DNA of 57,237 bases from Pseudomonadota bacterium (GCA_027621405.1 JAQCBT010000022.1:1-57237), one strand, 5' to 3'. Numbered from the stretch's first letter, positions 1 through 11,382 are shown. Numbers and translations: made by a program. The notes: generated by a model not told the origin, from the letters alone.

Positions 1-110
1 CAACCCAACTTCACCCGGTAACATCGACCGAAAAAAATGCTCGTTTTTAAGCTCTGAAAGATTTGAATGGTTACCTGAAAGTGGCATCGCACTTGGCGTG
101 AGACCAAATC

Positions 111-140
111 TTTATACCAATTGCCCAAAAGCCGTGTCAA
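111..140 (-). promoter_or_regulatory. sigma70-type promoter, probably for hupB outside the window
   Basis: On the minus strand a perfect -35 hexamer TTGACA (140-135) is separated by 18 bases from TATAAA (116-111). Transcription would start near 104 and run out of the left edge. In gammaproteobacteria hupB (HU-beta) normally follows lon and has its own promoters, so this is the expected place for one. The hexamers are seen directly; hupB is inferred because it lies outside the window. Confidence 0.6.
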
Positions 141-155
141 CCGAAAACACTGGGA

Positions 156-2585
<2,430 letters not shown>

Positions 2586-2657
2586 ACACTTCTCTTTGCA
2601 GGAATACGCATTCCTGATTTAGTGCCAAACCTTGAGAATTCAAGGTCGGCACCATGA

Positions 2658-3944
2658 CTATTCGTCGGCGGCAGATTTGCTGGACTGCTCAATATTTTCA
2701 TACATCAGCAGCGGTTCGGACTCACCTTCAATCACGGCCGCGTCGATGATGACCTTACTGACTTTCTCCAGCGAAGGTATCTTGTACATGGTGTCCAGCA
2801 GCACGGATTCCATGATGGATCGCAGGCCCCGGGCACCAGTCTTGCGCTCCTGGGCCTTGCGGGCAATGGCACGCAAGGCGTCGTCACGGAACTGAATTTC
2901 AACGTTCTCCATTTCAAACAATTTGGCATACTGCTTGGTCAGAGAGTTCTTGGGTTCGCGAATAATGCGAACGAGTGCGTCCAGGTCCAGTTCGTCCAGG
3001 GTCGCGATCATCGGCAAGCGGCCGACGAATTCCGGGATCAGGCCGTATTTGACCAGGTCCTCCGGCTCCACGCTGCGCAGGGTTTCACCCACCTTGTCTT
3101 CACGGTCCTTGCTGCGCACCTCGGCGGAAAAACCGATGCCACTCTTCTCGGATCGATCACGGATGATCTTGTCGAGACCGGCAAATGCCCCACCACAGAT
3201 AAACAGGATATTGGAGGTATCGACCTGCAGGAATTCCTGCTGCGGGTGTTTGCGTCCGCCCTGGGGTGGCACTGATGCCACAGTGCCCTCGATCAGCTTG
3301 AGCAATGCCTGCTGCACGCCCTCCCCGGACACATCACGGGTAATAGACGGGTTGTCGGACTTGCGGGATATCTTGTCGATCTCGTCGATATAGACGATGC
3401 CGATCTGGGCCTTCTCCACATCGTAATCGCACTTCTGCAAAAGCTTCTGGATGATGTTCTCTACATCCTCGCCCACATAGCCAGCCTCGGTGAGAGTTGT
3501 GGCGTCGGCGATGGTGAAAGGCACATCCAACAGGCGCGCGAGAGTTTCGGCCAGCAGGGTCTTACCTGTACCGGTAGGCCCTACCATGAGAATATTACTC
3601 TTGCTGAGTTCTACGTCGCCGTTGCCCTTGTCATAGTTAAGACGTTTGTAGTGATTGTATACCGCCACCGAAAGCACTTTCTTGGCGCTCTCCTGGCCGA
3701 TCACGTATTCATCGAGGGTATTCTTGATTTCTTCCGGGATAGGAAGCTTGCGAGTCGTGGTTTCGGAATCCTTCTCCTGAATTTCCTCGCGGATGATGTC
3801 GTTACACAGATCCACGCATTCGTCGCAGACGAAAACAGAGGGTCCGGCAATGAGCTTGCGCACTTCGTGCTGGCTCTTGCCGCAGAAAGAACAATACAAC
3901 AGCTTGCCGTTGTCATCGCCCTTGTTATATTTATCGTCCGACAT
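2658..3944 (-). CDS. clpX: ClpX, ATPase subunit of the ClpXP protease
   Basis: ClpX is the AAA+ unfoldase that recognises tagged or native substrates and feeds them into ClpP. The 428 residues show the N-terminal C4 zinc-binding domain (CSFCGKS, then CDECVDLC), Walker A GPTGTGKT near residue 121, Walker [10 protein letters not shown], and the IGF tripeptide in the SGIGFSAEV segment, which in this family docks into ClpP. The start ATG is preceded by AGAGAG. The gene lies between clpP and lon on the same strand. About 350 bp separate it from the clpP start once the clpP coding region is excluded at 4146, so a separate promoter in 3945-4145 is possible. Confidence 0.98.
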   Translation of the reverse strand: MSDDKYNKGDDNGKLLYCSFCGKSQHEVRKLIAGPSVFVCDECVDLCNDIIREEIQEKDSETTTRKLPIPEEIKNTLDEYVIGQESAKKVLSVAVYNHYKRLNYDKGNGDVELSKSNILMVGPTGTGKTLLAETLARLLDVPFTIADATTLTEAGYVGEDVENIIQKLLQKCDYDVEKAQIGIVYIDEIDKISRKSDNPSITRDVSGEGVQQALLKLIEGTVASVPPQGGRKHPQQEFLQVDTSNILFICGGAFAGLDKIIRDRSEKSGIGFSAEVRSKDREDKVGETLRSVEPEDLVKYGLIPEFVGRLPMIATLDELDLDALVRIIREPKNSLTKQYAKLFEMENVEIQFRDDALRAIARKAQERKTGARGLRSIMESVLLDTMYKIPSLEKVSKVIIDAAVIEGESEPLLMYENIEQSSKSAADE

Positions 3945-4145
3945 ACTCTCTAACTAATTGAATCTACTACTATAAATCGAAATTTATTGGGTCCTGACCA
4001 GAGCCCAAACTGCACCGCTTTGGGGCATTTCCCGGTGTTCAGCCCCAGGTCTACTACCCTGGCGAGAGTCGCTGAAATTTTCGGCTCCCATACATCGTTT
4101 TAAAATGAAGGCATTGCCCTGTGAATGCAAGTGAAACCTGCGTAT

Positions 4146-4793
4146 TTACTCAGATTCAGGGGACTTCTTCACTTTACTATTATCTACTCTTCGATCGATT
4201 ACTTTATCCACCAGGCCGTAATTGAGGGCTTCGCTGGCGCTCATGAAGTTATCCCGTTCCGTATCACGGGCGATGGTCTCTTCGGTCTGCCCGGTGTGTT
4301 CTGCAAGTAACACATTAAGTCTCTTACGTATCTTTATGATTTCATTGGCTTGGATTTCAATATCAGAGGCCTGCCCCTGGGCTCCACCGCTGGGCTGGTG
4401 AATCATCATCCGGGCGTGAGGCAGAGCCAACCGCTTTCCAGCCGCTCCACCCGCCAGCAACATGGCACCCATGCTGGCTGCCTGGCCGATGCACATGGTG
4501 CTCACATCCGGCTGGATGAACTGCATGGTGTCGTAGATAGAGAGTCCGGCGGTCACGGAACCGCCCGGAGAATTGATATACAGATGGATATCCTTGTCCG
4601 GATTCTCAGACTCCAGGAACAGCATCTGCGCGACAATCAGGTTCGCCATGTGGTCTTCCACCGGACCGGTGAGGAAAATCACCCGGTCTTTCAACAGCCT
4701 GGAAAAGATGTCGTAGGATCTTTCACCACGAGCGGTCTGCTCTACGACTATCGGTACCAGGGCTGAAACGGGCTCGAACTGACTGCTGGGCAT
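4146..4793 (-). CDS. clpP: ClpP, proteolytic subunit of the ClpXP protease
   Basis: ClpP is the serine peptidase that forms the tetradecameric chamber used by ClpX and other Clp ATPases. The catalytic serine lies in GQAASMGAM and the histidine in MMIHQPSGG. The remaining parts match the family: the [10 protein letters not shown] segment and a C-terminal [12 protein letters not shown]. The frame is open upstream to 4841, but the ATG at 4793 gives [10 protein letters not shown] and a 215-residue protein, the family length, so this start was chosen. The gene follows tig on the same strand with a 117 bp gap. Confidence 0.97.
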   Translation of the reverse strand: MPSSQFEPVSALVPIVVEQTARGERSYDIFSRLLKDRVIFLTGPVEDHMANLIVAQMLFLESENPDKDIHLYINSPGGSVTAGLSIYDTMQFIQPDVSTMCIGQAASMGAMLLAGGAAGKRLALPHARMMIHQPSGGAQGQASDIEIQANEIIKIRKRLNVLLAEHTGQTEETIARDTERDNFMSASEALNYGLVDKVIDRRVDNSKVKKSPESE

Positions 4794-4910
4794 GAATGCA
4801 CTTCCTGTATCAAAAATTCGTCTGTTCCCACAGGCATACACTCAAGTGTAGCCTGTGAGAGCCGCATGGGTTGAACTAAATTGGCGAGCCTGCGCCCGCA
4901 GTGGCTGTGT

Positions 4911-6272
4911 CTACTCGTCCTCAGACGCTTCGGCGGCACTCTCTTCAGCATCGGAAGCGGCATTCGTCTTCGGCTCCTCGGCCTTGATGACTTCCTGGTA
5001 GGAAACCTGCTTCTCGCCGATGCCCGCTGCTTCTATTATGTAGTCAAAAACCTCATCTTCAATGACTGACTGCTCAATGGCATTGAGCTGCTCTTCATTG
5101 TTGTAATACCACTTGACCACTTCCTCTGGCGATTCATAGGTCGATGCCAGCTCTTCCACGGTTTCCCGAACCTTGGCGGGGTCAGCATGCAGGTTCTGTT
5201 GCCTGATAATCTCACCCAGCAAAAGTCCCAGCACCACGCGGCGTTCAGCCTGCTCCCTGAATATCTCGTCGGGAAGCTGATGCGGATCCATGCCTCGACC
5301 ACCGCCCATTTGCTGTACCATCTGGTGCTTGAGCTGGTGAATTTCGCTGTGAACCAAGGCCTTGGGTGGAGTGATATCCACCATGCCAATCAATGAATCC
5401 AGCACTGCATTCTTGAGCTTGCTGCGGCTCGCGGTCTTCATTTCCCGCTGCATATTGCTTACGACTTCCTTGCGGAACGCCTCTTCACCGCCCTCTTCCA
5501 CGCCGAAGCTCTTGTAGAACTCCTCATCAACCTCGGGCAGTTTCTGCTCGCTGACTGAATTCAGTTTGATGGCGAATTGCACTGCCGCTCCGGCCAGTTC
5601 ATCGTTGTGATATTTTTCTGGAAAAGTGAGATCCAGGGTGAACTCATCACCAGCAGACTTACCGATGATGCCTTCCTCAAACCCCGGAATCATGCGCTCT
5701 GAACCCAGCACCAGCCCCTGACCCGCAGCTTTGCCCCCGGCAAACTCTTCGCCGTCTTTGGTTCCGGTGTAGTCGATATTCACCAGATCCTTGTCGGCGG
5801 CCGCACGCTCTACCTTTTCCCAGGTCATGCGTTGCTGACGCAGAGTCTCGATCATCTCATCCACGTCCTTGTCGGTTACCTCGGCGGTGAGGCGCTCCGC
5901 AGTGACCTTGCTCAGATCTGGCAGTTCGATCTCGGGATAGACCTCGATGATAGCCGTGAATTCCAGATCCTGGCCTTCCTCGTCCTTACTTTCTTCGATA
6001 CGCGGCTGGCCTGCAGGCTTCAGATTTTCCGCGCTAACGGCTTCATAGAAGGACTGGCTCATGATTTCACCGAGCACTTCCTGCCTGACGCCCTTGCCGA
6101 ACTTGTTCTTGACGACCTTCAGCGGCACCTTGCCCTTTCGAAACCCATTGAGGCGAATGTTCTTTGCCGCTTCCTGCAGTCGTTCGTTGACGGCGGAGTC
6201 GACTCGATCTCTAGGCACAGCTATCTTCAGTCTGCGCTCCAATCCTTCCATAGTTTCTACTGAAACCTGCAT
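4911..6272 (-). CDS. tig: trigger factor
   Basis: Trigger factor is the ribosome-bound chaperone and peptidyl-prolyl isomerase that meets nascent chains at the exit tunnel. The 453 residues begin MQVSVETMEGLERRL. The ribosome-docking signature NGFRKGKVPLKVV is near residue 45, and the FKBP-like PPIase domain is near residues 160-245 (IDYTGTKDGEEFAGG, GFEEGIIGKSAGDE). The C-terminal arm domain has an acidic end. The frame can be read from a TTG two codons earlier (6278), but the ATG at 6272 has a CGAGG ribosome-binding site at good distance and matches the family start. It heads the tig-clpP-clpX-lon series. Confidence 0.97.
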   Translation of the reverse strand: MQVSVETMEGLERRLKIAVPRDRVDSAVNERLQEAAKNIRLNGFRKGKVPLKVVKNKFGKGVRQEVLGEIMSQSFYEAVSAENLKPAGQPRIEESKDEEGQDLEFTAIIEVYPEIELPDLSKVTAERLTAEVTDKDVDEMIETLRQQRMTWEKVERAAADKDLVNIDYTGTKDGEEFAGGKAAGQGLVLGSERMIPGFEEGIIGKSAGDEFTLDLTFPEKYHNDELAGAAVQFAIKLNSVSEQKLPEVDEEFYKSFGVEEGGEEAFRKEVVSNMQREMKTASRSKLKNAVLDSLIGMVDITPPKALVHSEIHQLKHQMVQQMGGGRGMDPHQLPDEIFREQAERRVVLGLLLGEIIRQQNLHADPAKVRETVEELASTYESPEEVVKWYYNNEEQLNAIEQSVIEDEVFDYIIEAAGIGEKQVSYQEVIKAEEPKTNAASDAEESAAEASEDE

Positions 6273-6278
6273 GTTCAA

Positions 6279-6581
6279 ACCTCGTTGATGATCAATTGAT
6301 CACTTTTTCTATGGGTAATTGATAAAGGGTATTGTTCAAGGTGAGACCGGGCTGCACTGCACCGTCGGAGGATTTGCTTAGATGAAGCCCCATCCAGAGT
6401 GCTCTGATCTTGATATTTCAAGATATTTCAATAAGTTAAGTTGATTTGCCACGATCGCGAAGAGCGCGATTTTCCCACATCAAAATGGCAACTTCAATGC
6501 TTGCCGCCCGGGGCCTCTCCGGTGTCCACCAATCGATGATTCTACTTGTAAGCGAGGAGCGAAAAATGGTTCATTGCAGCC
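6279..6581. other. divergent intergenic region tig / mobA
   Basis: These 303 bases separate two divergent genes and should hold both promoters. Besides the palindrome at 6289-6302, there is a 6-bp hairpin ATCGCG-AAGAG-CGCGAT followed by TTT at 6454-6473. No RNA gene or convincing open frame was found. Confidence 0.5.
6289..6302. promoter_or_regulatory. 14-bp perfect palindrome upstream of tig
   Basis: TGATCAATTGATCA reads the same on both strands and ends 17 bases before the tig ATG. It may be an operator or may form a short hairpin in the tig leader close to the ribosome-binding site. Only the symmetry and position are seen; no regulator is assigned. Confidence 0.4.
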
Positions 6582-7217
6582 ATGGTGGAAACCCTCACAA
6601 AAACACAGATATGCGGTGTCATCCTCGCTGGTGGTCGTGGTCGCCGAATGGGCAATACCAACAAACCCCTCATGCCGCTGGGAGAGGGAAAGCTCATCGA
6701 TCAGGTCATCAGCCGTGCAGCCCCTCAGGTCACCACTCTCTGCCTGTCGGTAAACCACGACCGGCAGGCTTACGGATACCTGGGCCTGCCCATGGTCCCC
6801 GACGATAAATATGCCTATGCCGGACCACTGAATGGTATTGTCAGCGCCATGGGCTGGCTGATCGATGAACTGGGTATTGCACCGGTATCCGGTCTACTCG
6901 CGTGTTTCCCGGGAGATGTTCCCTGGTTTCCCTCTGACCTGGTTGATCGCTTGCTGGAGCGGATGCTGCAGGAACAAGCCGAGCTGGTGCTGGTAGAGGC
7001 CGATGGTCAGCTGCAGCCTCTGTTTTCCTTATGGCGACTTTCTCTTCTGCCCCACTTGCTGCAGGCTCTCGATGAGGGGCTCTATGGACCCAAACTGGTG
7101 TTACCCCGGATAGAGCATGTGTTATTGAAATTACAGGCCGCCAGTGAGAAGGAGTTTCTGAATATCAACACCGTTGAGCAGCTCGAACTTGCACAAAAAT
7201 TGAACAACGAGGCCTGA
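6582..7217 (+). CDS. mobA: MobA-like molybdenum cofactor guanylyltransferase
   Basis: MobA-type enzymes transfer GMP from GTP to molybdopterin to make the dinucleotide (MGD) cofactor used by DMSO-reductase-family enzymes. The 211 residues start with the nucleotidyltransferase signature LAGGRGRRMGNTNKPLMPLG (residues 14-33). Further on are the AGPLNGIVSAM segment, where the family usually has GPLAG, and a metal-binding-type CFPGDVPW, where the family usually has CDxP. These departures fit a divergent MobA or a related NTP-transferase such as MocA. No molybdoenzyme gene is nearby. The ATG at 6582 has no obvious Shine-Dalgarno sequence, so the exact start is less sure. Confidence 0.75.
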   Translation: MVETLTKTQICGVILAGGRGRRMGNTNKPLMPLGEGKLIDQVISRAAPQVTTLCLSVNHDRQAYGYLGLPMVPDDKYAYAGPLNGIVSAMGWLIDELGIAPVSGLLACFPGDVPWFPSDLVDRLLERMLQEQAELVLVEADGQLQPLFSLWRLSLLPHLLQALDEGLYGPKLVLPRIEHVLLKLQAASEKEFLNINTVEQLELAQKLNNEA

Positions 7218-7463
7218 ATATTTCACAAAATAAATTGTTTGCAGTTTTCCACTCAAATGCACGCCTGTTAAATAACAGCTGTAATCGACTGTTTCTACAA
7301 CCAAAAATGAATCCCCGCGATTTTTCAAAAGAGCCAGTATATTGTTGTTTTAATTTGATATTTCTAATGCCGCAATTTTCACAGGCTCCGCAGCTGCAAT
7401 TCCCGATGGCATATTAATTGCGGACTTCAATTTAAAGACTGCGACAACTATGTTCGCTTTACT

Positions 7464-7532
7464 CGCTAGTTTGAGGTTGCCAACCGCCCCTGGGGTGGAG
7501 TCGGCAACGCTGGCGGCAGCCTTAAACTAGCG
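7464..7532. repeat. imperfect inverted repeat with nested stem
   Basis: CGCTAGTTTGAGG (7464-7476) pairs with CCTTAAACTAGCG (7520-7532) with one mismatch. Inside it, GTTGCC (7476-7481) pairs with GGCAAC (7503-7508) around a loop containing CCCCTGGGG. The whole folds as a 69-base bulged hairpin on either strand. There is no T-tract after it, so it is not a typical terminator. The arm ends are in the wrong polarity for an integron attC site. Confidence 0.5.
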
Positions 7533-7890
7533 AAGACCAATTTCGCTCTGTGTGAATCGGGGGATGATGCTGGCGCTTATTTTCGAAAAGGGGAAGGACC
7601 GGCGGCATCTTGCGGTATCAACTTCTAGCTTTATCGCTAACCAGATTCGATGTGTGAGTTATGGAATCTTTTCCAATCTTGCCTGTCAAACCATTGAGCA
7701 GGAACAAAGTTCAAATCCGGGATAATAGATAGACTTGCCTGGGCCAGCTTGTAGCGCTTTAGAAGTAAAACTGGACCCGAATCGATTCCTGGTGAACCTC
7801 GACAGCTTACAAGACGATGCGGCCCATGAACGATTGCATGCAAACGGGAGTTCCCAAGAAAAGAATTACCACCTAGAATCCAGCGATAAC

Positions 7891-7929
7891 AATTGACAAG
7901 AACAATTCGTTGTTCTCATTCCGTCAATT
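7891..7929. repeat. nested perfect inverted repeat before the DUF6316-like gene
   Basis: The inner hairpin GAACAA-TTCG-TTGTTC (7900-7915) is perfect with a UUCG-type loop. The outer arms AATTGAC (7891-7897) and GTCAATT (7923-7929) are also perfect. It lies 26 bases upstream of the next start codon, so it could be an operator or a leader hairpin. A TTGACA hexamer at 7893-7898 overlaps the left arm, but no -10 is at suitable distance. Confidence 0.45.
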
Positions 7930-7954
7930 TAATATCTGATTGATAGTGTGAGCC

Positions 7955-8161
7955 ATGATCCAGAATCGATACCAAGACACACCCAGCAGTGAAACGCCGA
8001 AGCGCAGCGAGCGCGTCTTCAGCGAACATGACCTGTGGTACTTTCGCACCCGCGAAGGCGACGCTGTAGGACCCTTTAGATACCGCTCCGAAGCTGAGAG
8101 CAATCTCGACCGTTTCATGACTCAATTGAGGGAACGACTGGAACCCCAAACCGTCGAGTAA
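7955..8161 (+). CDS. small DUF6316-like protein of unknown function
   Basis: This is a 68-residue soluble protein with an SERVF...WYF.TREG..VGPF....EAE core (residues 18-47). It resembles a family of roughly 60-70 residue proteins (DUF6316) common in Pseudomonas-like and marine gammaproteobacteria. The conserved aromatic-rich segment followed by a short helix is all that can be described. No catalytic motif, signal peptide or membrane segment is visible. It stands alone, with the HD-GYP gene 127 bp downstream on the same strand. The family assignment is from memory of the motif. Confidence 0.7.
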   Translation: MIQNRYQDTPSSETPKRSERVFSEHDLWYFRTREGDAVGPFRYRSEAESNLDRFMTQLRERLEPQTVE

Positions 8162-8288
8162 GCCGGAAAATCTCACCCCTGGGCTGACATATCGCCCCGC
8201 TTGCCCCCTATCTTGCCCACAAAAAGCCTATGCCTCGGGCTTTGCGCTGCGTTAAACTGCGGAAAGCCGTGTTTCCAGTACCCGCAAA

Positions 8289-10328
8289 ATGAACTCCTTC
8301 GCCCAAACCCAACGTACAATCACCATCGCGTACGGACCCGGATATGCCAATAGTAATATCTGGAGGGATCTCCATTCCAAGCTGATTATCCCGACAGAGA
8401 TCGTCTCTAGCACGGCCGCCCAGCGCTACAACCCTGCCCTGATCCTGATCGACCATCACCTGTTGCGGGAGAAGGACTTTGCCAACTGGCGTGATGAATT
8501 TCCGGAAGCCATCTTTCTCTGCACAGACTCCGTCGACGTCGATGCTGACCTGATTCTGGAAAATGAACTGCCTTATCGCCAGACCTGCAAGCTGCTCGAG
8601 ATGGCCTGCTACCAATGGGTATTGAAGAGCGAAAAGGCAGAACGGGCCCGCTTGCGTGATACCAGCTTCCGCTACCTGAACAAGCTGGCTGATATCAGCA
8701 TCTCTCTCTCGGCTGAAGATGACCTGATGACCCTGCTGCGCAAGATTCTCTCAGAAGGACAGAATATTGCCTGCTGTGACGCGGCTTCCCTGTTCCTGAT
8801 TAACGAGATCAATGACAACGAGCGGGAACTTGTTTTCAAGCTAACCCAGAATGACTCCATGGATTTTCCTTTCGAGGAAATGCGTTTTCCGCTGGATGAG
8901 TCATCGGTCGCCGGATATGTAGCCCTGACCGATAGCGAATTAAATATACCCGACGCCTATCTGTTGTCTGAAACTGTACCGTACAAGTTCAACCAGTCTT
9001 TCGACAAGAGAACAGGCTATCGAACGAAATCCATTTTCGCTATACCGCTGGCAAACAAACAGAAAGAAGTCATCGGTGTCTTGCAATTCATTAACCGCAA
9101 GAAGGCGCGCTCGCTGAAGATCGCCGATGAAAAATCTGCACTCGCCTACACCCTGCCGTTCGACAGCGACATCAATGTCTTGCTGCAGGCCCTGGCCAGC
9201 CAGGCGGGTATCGCTATTGAGAACACGATTCTGCAGAACGATATCAAGGCGCTGTTCGAGGGCTTCGTCAATGCATCGGTAGCCGCGATCGAACAACGGG
9301 ATCCAACCACCAGCGGTCACTCGTTCCGGGTCGCCGATCTCTGTGTGGATCTGGCGAAGTCGGTTTCACTCTCCGATATCACCCGCCTACGTAATGCCCG
9401 TTTCACCGACAGTGAGGTGCGGGAACTGCGCTATGCCGCCCTGCTGCATGACTTTGGCAAGGTAGGTGTGCGCGAGTCTGTGCTGGTGAAAGAAAAGAAG
9501 CTAACAGCAGGCAGCCTGGAAAAGATTCAATATCGAATCCTGTTGGCCAAGGAACGCCTGAAGACCCAGGCGCTCAGCAAACAGATCGCGATGTATCGCA
9601 ATGGAGGTTTTGACGAGTCTCGCTACACTGACATCGACCGCCAGTTACAGAACGATACTCATCTGCTCGATGAATTCTACAACTCGATCGTGGAAGTAAA
9701 CGAGCCCAGCATCCTTAGCCAGGATAACAAGGCGATGCTGGAGAAAATCAATGCCTATCGACATGGGAGCCAGGACGAAGAACTCGCCATCCTGACCCCG
9801 GATGAATTTGCCCTGCTCTCTATTACCAAGGGCAGCCTGTCGCCGACCGAGCGGAAGGAAATCGAGTCCCACGTTGTGCACACACAAAACTTCCTTAACC
9901 ATATTCCCTGGACCAAGGAGTTCCAGAACGTGCCTTCGATCGCGGCAGCCCACCATGAGAAACTGGACGGCAGCGGTTATCCCTACGGCATGACGGAATC
10001 AGAGATCCCCATGCAGTCAAAGATCATGACCATCTGCGATATCTACGACGCACTCACCGCCTCTGATCGTCCCTACAAACCAGCCATGAAGACCGAACAG
10101 GCCATCGACATCCTGGTACAAGAATCCAGCAAGGGATTGCTCGATGGTGACCTAGTGAAGGTCTTCGTCGATGCCAAGGTATTCCGCGTCATCGACAGCA
10201 AGGAGTACGCCGACTCATCCGAGTTCAGCAGCTTCAGCCACCACCCTTGCGATTTTGATCTGCACGAAGAAGGCCACGGCCACGATCACGAAGCTCACAG
10301 CCACAAGAGTCACAGCCACCGCGACTAG
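8289..10328 (+). CDS. GAF and HD-GYP domain protein, predicted c-di-GMP phosphodiesterase
   Basis: This 679-residue protein has an N-terminal region of about 115 residues that looks like a degenerate receiver fold. A GAF sensor domain follows (about 130-310), ending in IFAIPLANKQKEVIGVLQFINRK. The C-terminal HD-GYP domain has the metal/catalytic pair in LLHDFGKVG (about 384-392) and HHEKLDGSGYP (about 554-564), then DIYDALTASDRPYK. HD-GYP enzymes hydrolyse c-di-GMP and control biofilm and motility choices. Two oddities stand out. The HD and GYP motifs are about 165 residues apart, against roughly 60 in typical members, because of an inserted helical segment. The last 25 residues are a histidine/aspartate-rich tail resembling a metal-binding tract. 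Both motifs are intact, so activity is plausible. Confidence 0.92.
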   Translation: MNSFAQTQRTITIAYGPGYANSNIWRDLHSKLIIPTEIVSSTAAQRYNPALILIDHHLLREKDFANWRDEFPEAIFLCTDSVDVDADLILENELPYRQTCKLLEMACYQWVLKSEKAERARLRDTSFRYLNKLADISISLSAEDDLMTLLRKILSEGQNIACCDAASLFLINEINDNERELVFKLTQNDSMDFPFEEMRFPLDESSVAGYVALTDSELNIPDAYLLSETVPYKFNQSFDKRTGYRTKSIFAIPLANKQKEVIGVLQFINRKKARSLKIADEKSALAYTLPFDSDINVLLQALASQAGIAIENTILQNDIKALFEGFVNASVAAIEQRDPTTSGHSFRVADLCVDLAKSVSLSDITRLRNARFTDSEVRELRYAALLHDFGKVGVRESVLVKEKKLTAGSLEKIQYRILLAKERLKTQALSKQIAMYRNGGFDESRYTDIDRQLQNDTHLLDEFYNSIVEVNEPSILSQDNKAMLEKINAYRHGSQDEELAILTPDEFALLSITKGSLSPTERKEIESHVVHTQNFLNHIPWTKEFQNVPSIAAAHHEKLDGSGYPYGMTESEIPMQSKIMTICDIYDALTASDRPYKPAMKTEQAIDILVQESSKGLLDGDLVKVFVDAKVFRVIDSKEYADSSEFSSFSHHPCDFDLHEEGHGHDHEAHSHKSHSHRD

Positions 10329-10365
10329 CACCGCGATCCCAGCAAGAGACTGCACTCATTAATCT

Positions 10366-11319
10366 TCAGGCCGCGAAGGCCAAAGAGGAAGGCTTGTGGC
10401 CATGCATGCGGGAAAAAACCGAATCCATGCCACCCAGAAAGAAGAAATAGCCCCGATTGGGAACCCTGAAATAGCGCGCAGCCGGTATTCGCGACAACAT
10501 GAATTCGCAATCTGTGCGCAGTGAAAGATTGTCAGATTTGCCCTGCCAGATGGTTACCGGTACGTCCAGGTCGTCCAGGGAGAAATCCAGCTTGCGGTAG
10601 CAGTTGGCCATATCCTGGGCCAAGCCCCGCGCCCCTTGTCGCAGCACTTCCTGTTGATCCAGTTCCAGAATGTTTCGGGTGCGGGATTCCTGCAGTGCGC
10701 GTCGATCCGCATCACACAGGATCTGTATCAGGCGTTCCCTGGACTGCCATTGCTTGTCCCGACTCAAGGCATGCTTGGCCCGTACCAGCAGGTTTACCAG
10801 AGTGGGAGTCAACTGATGCCAATAACGGCCGAAACTGGCGCCGGGGTTTGCTTCCTTGAAAGAACTGCCCGGAACCCCACCCAGGCTCAGCACCTCGGTG
10901 ACTCGATGCCGATGGTGAAAGGCCAGCATGAGGGCGAATATCCCGCCAGAACCCAGGGAAAGCACTGCAAATTGACCGATTTCCAGACAATCCGCCAGCT
11001 CGGCAACGTCATTGGCTACAGATTCCGGAGAGGCATTGTCGTAATACTCACTGCAACCAATACCGGGTCGATCGATAGCGATCAGACGGTAGCCGTACGC
11101 CTTGGCGGCTCCATGGAAGAAGGTGCATTCCAGACGAGAACTGCCGCTATCATGGAAGTAGAACATGGGAAAGCCGGAGGGTTTGCCGTATTCCTGGTAG
11201 GCGACCCGATGGCCAGTGGAGAGTTCGAGGCAATCAGTGGGCTGGGGTTGCAGCACTGGCCCCCTCGCCCCGTTTGCTGGCTCGGTAGAACCGGAGAAGA
11301 AGCCCGCATCTACTGTCAT
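10366..11319 (-). CDS. alpha/beta hydrolase
   Basis: This is a 317-residue alpha/beta-hydrolase-fold enzyme of unknown substrate. The oxyanion-side segment is FYFHDSGSSRLE, followed by LIAIDRPGIGCSEY and the nucleophile elbow LSLGSGGIFALML. The elbow serine has Leu instead of the usual Gly at position -2, which is unusual. The frame is open to a TTG at 11382, but those extra codons run through a palindromic operator and the -10/-35 region. The ATG at 11319, preceded by AGAGAG, is therefore taken as the start. It is divergent from the DUF6502-like gene and its promoter contains operator 1, so both genes are probably under one regulator. No signal peptide is visible. Confidence 0.85.
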   Translation of the reverse strand: MTVDAGFFSGSTEPANGARGPVLQPQPTDCLELSTGHRVAYQEYGKPSGFPMFYFHDSGSSRLECTFFHGAAKAYGYRLIAIDRPGIGCSEYYDNASPESVANDVAELADCLEIGQFAVLSLGSGGIFALMLAFHHRHRVTEVLSLGGVPGSSFKEANPGASFGRYWHQLTPTLVNLLVRAKHALSRDKQWQSRERLIQILCDADRRALQESRTRNILELDQQEVLRQGARGLAQDMANCYRKLDFSLDDLDVPVTIWQGKSDNLSLRTDCEFMLSRIPAARYFRVPNRGYFFFLGGMDSVFSRMHGHKPSSLAFAA

Positions 11320-11353
11320 TGCATGCTCTCTTTTTGCACTATCAGCGCCGTTT

Positions 11354-11382
11354 ATACTAAGTGGGAATATTTCCCACGTCAA
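11354..11382 (-). promoter_or_regulatory. promoter of the alpha/beta hydrolase gene
   Basis: Minus strand: TTGACG (11382-11377), a 17-base spacer, then TAGTAT (11359-11354). Transcription would start near 11347, leaving a leader of about 28 bases with AGAGAG before the ATG at 11319. The spacer consists of the palindrome at 11361-11377 with one base of frame shift at the edge, so a protein bound there would block RNA polymerase. Confidence 0.65.
11361..11377. promoter_or_regulatory. operator copy 1 (palindrome)
   Basis: GTGGGAATATTTCCCAC: 7-bp arms GTGGGAA/TTCCCAC around TAT. It lies inside the -35/-10 spacer of the hydrolase promoter. The repeat recurs twice in the next 101 bases. Confidence 0.75.

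Larger units (their letters stand above)
7218..7954. other. 737-base stretch without a supported gene
   Basis: The first 200 bases are visibly AT-rich. Two inverted repeats are listed separately (7464-7532 and 7891-7929). A minus-strand frame is open from about 7915 to 7637 (roughly 90 codons, no ATG start, TTG at 7843) and reads like protein, but no family is recognised and no ribosome-binding site supports it. It could be the remnant of a decayed gene. No tRNA or known riboswitch was seen. Confidence 0.4.

Noticed and set aside
7464..7532. Possible integron attC site
   Set aside because: In attC the left arm ends in AAC and the right begins with GTT; here the polarity is the reverse on both strands, and no integrase or cassette array is present.
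11320..11382. 21-residue N-terminal extension of the alpha/beta hydrolase from TTG
   Set aside because: It would translate the operator and promoter; the ATG at 11319 has a ribosome-binding site.
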